Source: Bacteroidales bacterium
Lineage (GTDB): Bacteria; Bacteroidota; Bacteroidia; Bacteroidales; VadinHA17
Assembly: GCA_031285575.1 (NCBI GenBank)
Contig: JAITVX010000114.1
Coordinates: 1-9,640, forward strand
Length of the DNA: 9,640 bases
Reading direction: 5' to 3'
The stretch's first letter is position 1; each line of letters begins with the position of its first letter. The notes beneath the pieces were generated by a model. It searched no databases and had not been told where the DNA came from. It worked only from the letters and a program-made list of their open reading frames with translations. Made by a program: the position numbers and the translations under genes. Positions 6,563 through 9,640 of the stretch are shown piece after piece.

Positions 6563-6593
6563 AAAAAAAGAAGGATCCTTTCCGGGGATCCTT
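6563..6593 (-). terminator. Intrinsic terminator in the pheA leader (attenuator)
   Basis: On the minus strand AAGGATCC (6593-6586) pairs perfectly with GGATCCTT (6578-6571) around the 7-nt loop CCGGAAA, followed by C and seven T (6569-6563). The T-run ends 13 nt before the pheA ATG, so transcription stopped here would never reach the gene. A terminator directly upstream of a start codon is meaningful only as a conditional one. The left arm is also the partner of the antiterminator arm at 6618-6630. Confidence 0.85.
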
Positions 6594-6630
6594 GCAGTTG
6601 TTTGTTTCAGTTATTTATACAAAAATCCCC
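6584..6630 (-). promoter_or_regulatory. Antiterminator hairpin of the pheA attenuator
   Basis: On the minus strand GGGGATTTTTGTA (6630-6618) can pair with TGCAAGGATCCCC (6596-6584): 13 consecutive pairs including three G-U wobbles. This uses all of the terminator's left arm, so the two hairpins exclude each other. The left arm starts five nucleotides after the leader stop codon (TAA 6638-6636), so a ribosome finishing the leader would cover it and let the terminator form. A ribosome stalled on the Phe codons would leave it free. A weak earlier partner, ATCTCTTT in the leader (6668-6661), can pair with GGGGGGAT (6632-6625) through several wobbles, like the 1:2 structure of classical attenuators. 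Confidence 0.75.
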
Positions 6631-6635
6631 CCGCC

Positions 6636-6686
6636 TTATATGTTTTTAAGGTAAAAAAAGAAAGAGATGTTATATACAGCATTCAT
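6636..6686 (-). CDS. Phe-rich leader peptide (pheL-type)
   Basis: A 16-codon frame encodes MNAVYNISFFFYLKNI and stops at TAA (6638-6636). Five of 16 residues are aromatic, with Phe9-Phe10-Phe11-Tyr12 in a row (TTC TTT TTT TAC). It starts at ATG 6686, preceded by AGGAAAA, a close and weak Shine-Dalgarno-like sequence, and about 20 nt after a -7 promoter motif. It lies upstream of a terminator/antiterminator pair and of pheA on the same strand. E. coli pheL (15 aa, with runs of Phe) has the same design. The peptide itself probably has no function; its translation rate would report charged tRNA-Phe (and perhaps tRNA-Tyr). It is too short to recognise by homology; the call rests on codons, position and RNA structure. 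Confidence 0.82.
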   Translation of the reverse strand: MNAVYNISFFFYLKNI

Positions 6687-6706
6687 TTTTCCTGTAAATT
6701 TTCCGG

Positions 6707-6714
6707 CAAATATA
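6707..6714 (-). promoter_or_regulatory. Promoter -7 element for the pheA leader transcript
   Basis: On the minus strand TATATTTG (6714-6707) matches the Bacteroidetes consensus TAnnTTTG exactly. Transcription would start near 6700, about 14 nt before the leader peptide ATG. No clean TTTG is found about 20 nt further upstream; a TTTTG sits only 11 nt away. Confidence 0.6.
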
Positions 6715-6776
6715 ACTTGTTTTTTCAAAACGGAAATAAAAACAGGTAATTATACTGGGCAAATGCACGAAATTTT

Positions 6777-6855
6777 ATGTATATGTCATTATATAAATAC
6801 ATGCATAAAAGATAAAATACGGGTATTCAACAATAAAAAAATCTTGTTTTTATTA
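6777..6855 (+). repeat. Dispersed intergenic repeat, copy 2
   Basis: A 79-bp copy of the sequence at 1267-1352, same orientation, four substitutions and lacking the 7-nt CCATGCA insertion. It ends in the same AATAAAAA/TTTTTATT inverted repeat. Its last four bases (ATTA, 6852-6855) are shared with the left end of the nested palindromic element, suggesting the element inserted at or beside the repeat. It starts about 60 nt upstream of the pheA promoter motif and about 230 nt before the rhomboid start. Confidence 0.8.
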
Positions 6856-6999
6856 GACTTCTTCGGAAAATAGAACTTCAATACGCTCTTCGTCACTGCG
6901 AACTTCAGCATCGTCATTGCGAAGGCAAAGCCTTCGCAATGACGATGCTGAATACTGCGTTTTAAACAATATATTGCATATTTTCCGAAGAGTTCTAAT
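6852..6999. mobile_element. MITE-like nested palindromic element 2 (148 bp)
   Basis: Terminal inverted repeats of 21 bp with two adjacent mismatches (6852-6872 and 6979-6999; core TCTTCGGAAAATA / TATTTTCCGAAGA perfect) enclose a perfect 23-bp palindrome with a 3-nt AAA loop (6904-6926 and 6930-6952). That palindrome contains CGTCATTGCGAAGGC / GCCTTCGCAATGACG. The outer and inner centres lie within about 3 nt. A further CGTCACTGCGAA at 6891-6902 repeats the core directly. The architecture and the CGTCATTGCGA core match element 1, but the terminal repeats differ. TA lies near both ends. No coding capacity. Confidence 0.78.
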
Positions 7000-7020
7000 G
7001 GTAAAGTTCTGCATATTTCA

Positions 7021-7028
7021 TACATTTG
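7021..7028 (+). promoter_or_regulatory. Promoter -7 element for the rhomboid pair
   Basis: TACATTTG matches TAnnTTTG exactly and is followed by CGGCACAATTG. Start of transcription is expected near 7035, about 48 nt before the ATG. The expected -33 position (about 6995-7001) falls on the right terminal repeat of the palindromic element and shows no TTTG, so the element may have altered the upstream half of this promoter. Confidence 0.6.
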
Positions 7029-7082
7029 CGGCACAATTGAATATTGAGTATTCTACTGTTAATTCGCATAATATACTGAACA

Positions 7083-7826
7083 ATGAACGGATATGGAAGA
7101 GGATTCTTCGGACTGCCGCCGGTAGTTAAAAACATAATACTGATTAACGTCGTAATGCTTCTGTCCGACTTTACCGTCGGCAGAGCGTTCGGCGTCAACC
7201 TTTCTGCCGTGCTTGGTCTCTACTTCCCCAGATCGGAACACTTCATGCCTCTGCAGATTGTAACCCACATGTTCATGCACGGCGGCCTGTGGCATCTGTT
7301 TTTCAACATGTATGCCCTTTTCATCTTCGGTCAGGTGCTGGAACAGGTGTGGGGGCCCAAACGGTTCCTGATATATTATATGGTGTGCGGACTTGGTGCT
7401 GCATTTATTCACGAAACGGTTATCTTCGTTCAGTATGAAAAGATAATGGGCACTATAAGCCCGGAACAGCTTGAGGTGGTTATTAACGAAGGAGCAGGAT
7501 ACCTGCGGGAACATAAAGTATTTACCGACGGGCTGATGCAGGAACTTCAACTTCTGCTAAATACCCCGACCGTAGGGGCGTCGGGAGCAGTGTTCGGCAT
7601 ACTGCTTGCATTCGGCGTACTGTTTCCCAATACGGAACTCATGCTGCTCTTCCCCCCTATCCCGATAAGAGCAAAATATTTTGTTATGATTTACGGCGCA
7701 ATAGAGCTTTATCTTGCATTTGCACAGCCGGGCAGCAACATTGCCCACGCCGCCCACCTCGGAGGTATGCTGTTTGGCTATATACTTATAAAATACTGGC
7801 GAAAAACAACTAATACACTCTACTGA
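7083..7826 (+). CDS. Rhomboid family intramembrane serine protease 1
   Basis: A 247-residue membrane protein with about six hydrophobic segments. The rhomboid catalytic dyad is visible: S167 in GASGAVFG (165-172) and H225 in AHLGGMLFG (224-232). The loop motif HGGLWHLFFNM (66-76) supplies H71 and N75, equivalent to the oxyanion-hole residues of E. coli GlpG. Rhomboids cut transmembrane substrates inside the bilayer. A hydrophilic insertion of about 45 residues (116-160, EKIMGTISPEQ onward) separates the third segment from the catalytic helix. The ATG at 7083 follows a -7 motif by about 55 nt without a Shine-Dalgarno. The stop TGA overlaps the next ATG (TGATG), so the two rhomboids are co-translated. 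The substrate is unknown. Confidence 0.93.
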   Translation: MNGYGRGFFGLPPVVKNIILINVVMLLSDFTVGRAFGVNLSAVLGLYFPRSEHFMPLQIVTHMFMHGGLWHLFFNMYALFIFGQVLEQVWGPKRFLIYYMVCGLGAAFIHETVIFVQYEKIMGTISPEQLEVVINEGAGYLREHKVFTDGLMQELQLLLNTPTVGASGAVFGILLAFGVLFPNTELMLLFPPIPIRAKYFVMIYGAIELYLAFAQPGSNIAHAAHLGGMLFGYILIKYWRKTTNTLY

Positions 7827-8716
7827 TGGGATTATGGAATGACATTAAAGGATCGTTTAACCGCGGCAGCAGCCTCACCAAGCTGATATATATTAACCTT
7901 GGCGTATTTATTGCCATATCGTTTGCTGCCATAGCAGGCTTCCTGTTCACAAACCCGCTGATTGACGAAAATACGGTAAGGTTTCTTGCCGTGCCGGCGT
8001 CGCTGCCCGGGCTGGCCATGCGACCGTGGACGCTGATAACCTACATGTTTCTGCACAAGGATATATGGCACATACTGTTCAACATGCTGTGGCTTTACTG
8101 GTTTGGAACCATCTTCCTCCAGATGCTCGACCAGCGCAAACTTGTATCCGTTTACCTCACCGGAGGTATTTGCGGCGCTGCGCTGTATATATTGTCGTTC
8201 AATATCTTCCCTGCCTTTGCGGGAATAGTAAGCGAGTCGGTTGCAATAGGCGCGTCGGCATCGGTCATGGCCGTTGTGGTTGCTATTGCGGCATACACGC
8301 CCGACTATCCGATAAACCTCCTGCTTTTAGGGCGGGTAAAAATAAAGTACATGGCTCTGGCAATCCTTGTACTAACCTCGTTCATGGATTTTCAGGTTAA
8401 TTCCGGAGGAAAGCTTGCGCATATAGGCGGCGCCATATTCGGATATGTTTACGCCATGAAACTGCGGCAGGGCAGTGACCTCGGGAAATGGACAAACGCC
8501 GTTATCGACTGGTGTGCAACACTGCTGAAACCAAGGAAAAAGATGAAAGTTACATACCGCCGTCCACCAGCCAACGACCACGAATATAACAAGGTAAAAG
8601 CCGACAGGCAGGCCGAAATAAATGCCATACTCGACAAAATATCCAAAGGCGGCTACGACAGCCTCACCCGTGAAGAAAAAGATATCCTATTTCGGGAAAG
8701 CCAGAGCCGGCACTGA
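7826..8716 (+). CDS. Rhomboid family intramembrane serine protease 2 with C-terminal cytoplasmic tail
   Basis: A 296-residue second rhomboid. The membrane core spans about 18-212, with W81-H82-I-L-F-N86 for the oxyanion site, catalytic S144 in GASAS (142-146; here S-A-S, not the usual S-G) and H199 in AHIGGAIFG (198-206). After the last membrane segment comes a basic linker (KPRKKMKV) and a conserved-looking soluble tail from about 250, with YNKVKADRQAEINAILDKIS and GYDSLTREEKDILF, which I recognise as a short domain found on many Bacteroidetes rhomboids (DUF6576, named from memory). The start overlaps the previous stop by 1 nt. Two adjacent paralogues with all catalytic residues intact suggest separate substrates or a joint complex; this is inference. 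Confidence 0.93.
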   Translation: MGLWNDIKGSFNRGSSLTKLIYINLGVFIAISFAAIAGFLFTNPLIDENTVRFLAVPASLPGLAMRPWTLITYMFLHKDIWHILFNMLWLYWFGTIFLQMLDQRKLVSVYLTGGICGAALYILSFNIFPAFAGIVSESVAIGASASVMAVVVAIAAYTPDYPINLLLLGRVKIKYMALAILVLTSFMDFQVNSGGKLAHIGGAIFGYVYAMKLRQGSDLGKWTNAVIDWCATLLKPRKKMKVTYRRPPANDHEYNKVKADRQAEINAILDKISKGGYDSLTREEKDILFRESQSRH

Positions 8717-8777
8717 GAAATGAACAGGTTTGCGGCCATAACCAGCTGAAAAGATCAATGCTCATTTATGATTTTCC

Positions 8778-8801
8778 ATTGACTGGACTCATGCAGTCAA
8801 T
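8778..8801. terminator. Hairpin between convergent genes, possible bidirectional terminator
   Basis: ATTGACTG (8778-8785) and CAGTCAAT (8794-8801) form a perfect 8-bp stem with an 8-nt loop, 61 nt after the second rhomboid stop and overlapping the stop codon of the convergent minus-strand gene (8789-8791). It lacks a T-run on either side, so terminator function is uncertain. Confidence 0.35.
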
Positions 8802-9496
8802 AAACACCCGCGGCTCAGTAGTATTCTATACTCGCGCGAGGCAATGATCGCCGGTTTGCCGTTCAGGTACACTATGTGCTCCGTCCAGTTGCCGGTGCGG
8901 TCGAACTGTGTGTACACGAATTTTGTTGTACCGATAATTTCTTCCTTTTTGTTGAAAAACTCGAACTTCGATACGTTCCCGTCGCGGTCGTAGGTGTACG
9001 TTTGGAAAGTTGCGGTATCGGCGGCGGCGTACGGAAAACCGCCCGCATGGTAGTCAGCCCTTGCAATACACCCTTTGCGCAGTGTTATTGTGTGCGAATA
9101 ATTGCGGATATTATCGACGCAGTTTATTACGTCACATTTAATAACGTTGGCCGAAGGGTAGGAATATGTCCATTGGGAAATCACGTCGCCGTATGCGTCG
9201 TAATGTGTCTCACTCGTTATTTTTCCGTTTTCCCGTTCGGGAACAGTTTTTCTTCCCGTTTGTAGTCCGTAACGTCCGAAAGTTTCGGAGCCGGTGAGCA
9301 GTCCCGCTTCGTCGAATGTCAGGCGATCGTTGAGGTATCCGGTCGGCTCGTCTTTCTCGGGCGGGATACCTTTAACCGCGTAGATGGTTACGCTGCATGA
9401 TTTTACTTTGCCGCGCAATCCGTGTCTTGCATATTCGCTAGCGGAGGTGTGTAACGTAACTGTGGCGGCGGCGATGAGGAATATGAACTTTTTCAT
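8789..9496 (-). CDS. Secreted protein of unknown function with YD/RHS-like repeats
   Basis: A 235-residue protein with an N-terminal signal peptide (MKKFIFLIAAATVTLHTSAS; cleavage probably near residue 20) and no other membrane segment, so it is likely exported to the periplasm or surface. The body shows four degenerate units resembling YD/RHS repeats: TFDEAGLLTG (60-69), HYDAYGDVIS (98-107), TYDRDGNVSKFEFFN (168-182) and QFDRTGNWTEHIVYLNGKP (197-215), followed by REYRI. Small exported proteins of this kind are common in Bacteroidetes; no function is known to me and no catalytic residues are evident. Three Cys in the mature part (34, 121, 126) and a fourth (143) could form disulfides. It is convergent to the rhomboid pair and appears to be transcribed alone. 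Confidence 0.75.
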   Translation of the reverse strand: MKKFIFLIAAATVTLHTSASEYARHGLRGKVKSCSVTIYAVKGIPPEKDEPTGYLNDRLTFDEAGLLTGSETFGRYGLQTGRKTVPERENGKITSETHYDAYGDVISQWTYSYPSANVIKCDVINCVDNIRNYSHTITLRKGCIARADYHAGGFPYAAADTATFQTYTYDRDGNVSKFEFFNKKEEIIGTTKFVYTQFDRTGNWTEHIVYLNGKPAIIASREYRILLSRGCLLTA

Positions 9497-9546
9497 GTTT
9501 TACCGGCTACTGAAATGAATTGCTTATGTTGTTGTTTTAAAGTTCC

Positions 9547-9554
9547 GAAATATA
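9547..9554 (-). promoter_or_regulatory. Tentative promoter -7 element of the secreted protein gene
   Basis: On the minus strand TATATTTC (9554-9547) differs by one base from TAnnTTTG and lies about 50 nt before the ATG at 9496. No convincing -33 element is visible. Weak evidence. Confidence 0.3.
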
Positions 9555-9640
9555 AGACTATGTTTTGCAACATTGCCATACAATTTTTTTCTTCCGTCAG
9601 GAGGCGCTGTTTTATAATTTATTGCAGGTAATAAATAAAT

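Larger units (their letters stand above)
6550..7082. other. Divergent regulatory region between pheA and the rhomboid pair
   Basis: 533 bases between divergently transcribed genes. The pheA side (6563-6714) holds promoter, leader peptide, antiterminator and terminator. The middle holds copy 2 of the dispersed repeat (6777-6855), directly joined to the nested palindromic element (6852-6999). The rhomboid side has a -7 motif at 7021-7028. Apart from the leader peptide I see no coding sequence. Confidence 0.7.

Noticed and set aside
6852..6999. A CRISPR repeat or a tRNA/rRNA-like structured RNA
   Set aside because: There is no regular repeat-spacer pattern and no tRNA or rRNA signature; the structure is a simple concentric palindrome.
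7059..7550. A 163-codon minus-strand open frame
   Set aside because: It is antisense to the first rhomboid gene, whose catalytic motifs are intact.
9617..9636. ATTTATT/AATAAAT inverted repeat at the right edge, considered as a terminator
   Set aside because: A 7-bp AT-only stem in AT-rich DNA with no visible gene end beside it; likely chance, and the context is cut by the window edge.

Overview
The window looks like a chromosomal segment from a member of the Bacteroidetes, probably Bacteroidales. The reasons are start codons that mostly lack a Shine-Dalgarno sequence, several upstream matches to the Bacteroidetes -7 promoter element TAnnTTTG, and protein variants typical of the phylum (Obg with SKSD in place of NKxD, a PAP2 phosphatase with SSH, a rhomboid with an EI.AILDKIS C-terminal tail). 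The assignment is inferred from protein and promoter style only; no rRNA is present.

Layout, left to right. (1) Positions 1-758 (+): the 3' end of a gene resembling threonine synthase (thrC), then thrH, a HAD-family phosphoserine phosphatase/homoserine phosphotransferase. (2) 759-1659: a 0.9-kb AT-rich stretch with no credible gene but several inverted repeats, copy 1 of a dispersed repeat and a probable obg promoter. (3) 1660-4202 (+): a tight cluster obg - PAP2 phosphatase - lplA (overlapping or 18 nt apart). (4) 4203-4555: an intergenic stretch dominated by a 124-bp nested palindromic (MITE-like) element. (5) 4556-6549 (-): a two-gene aromatic amino-acid operon, pheA followed by a class I aminotransferase, overlapping by ATGA. 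(6) 6550-7082: a divergent intergenic region holding a pheL-type attenuator for pheA, copy 2 of the dispersed repeat, a second 148-bp nested palindromic element and a rhomboid promoter. (7) 7083-8716 (+): two tandem rhomboid protease genes overlapping by 1 nt. (8) 8789-9496 (-): a secreted protein of unknown function with degenerate YD/RHS-like repeats.

The most notable observation is the regulatory region of pheA (minus strand, about 6563-6714). It has a -7 promoter motif, a 16-residue leader peptide MNAVYNISFFFYLKNI with three consecutive Phe codons followed by Tyr, an antiterminator arm starting a few nucleotides after the leader stop codon, and an intrinsic terminator with a seven-T run ending 13 nt before the pheA start codon. 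The antiterminator and terminator compete for the same strand, and the position of the stop codon fits the textbook ribosome-stalling mechanism. This would be translation-coupled transcription attenuation by aromatic amino-acid supply in a Bacteroidetes-type genome.

The second theme is repeated DNA: a pair of 79/86-bp repeats upstream of obg and of the rhomboid pair, and two or three palindromic elements sharing the core CGTCATTGCGA or its GAAGCAATC partner. These lie only in intergenic DNA and in two cases sit next to promoters.
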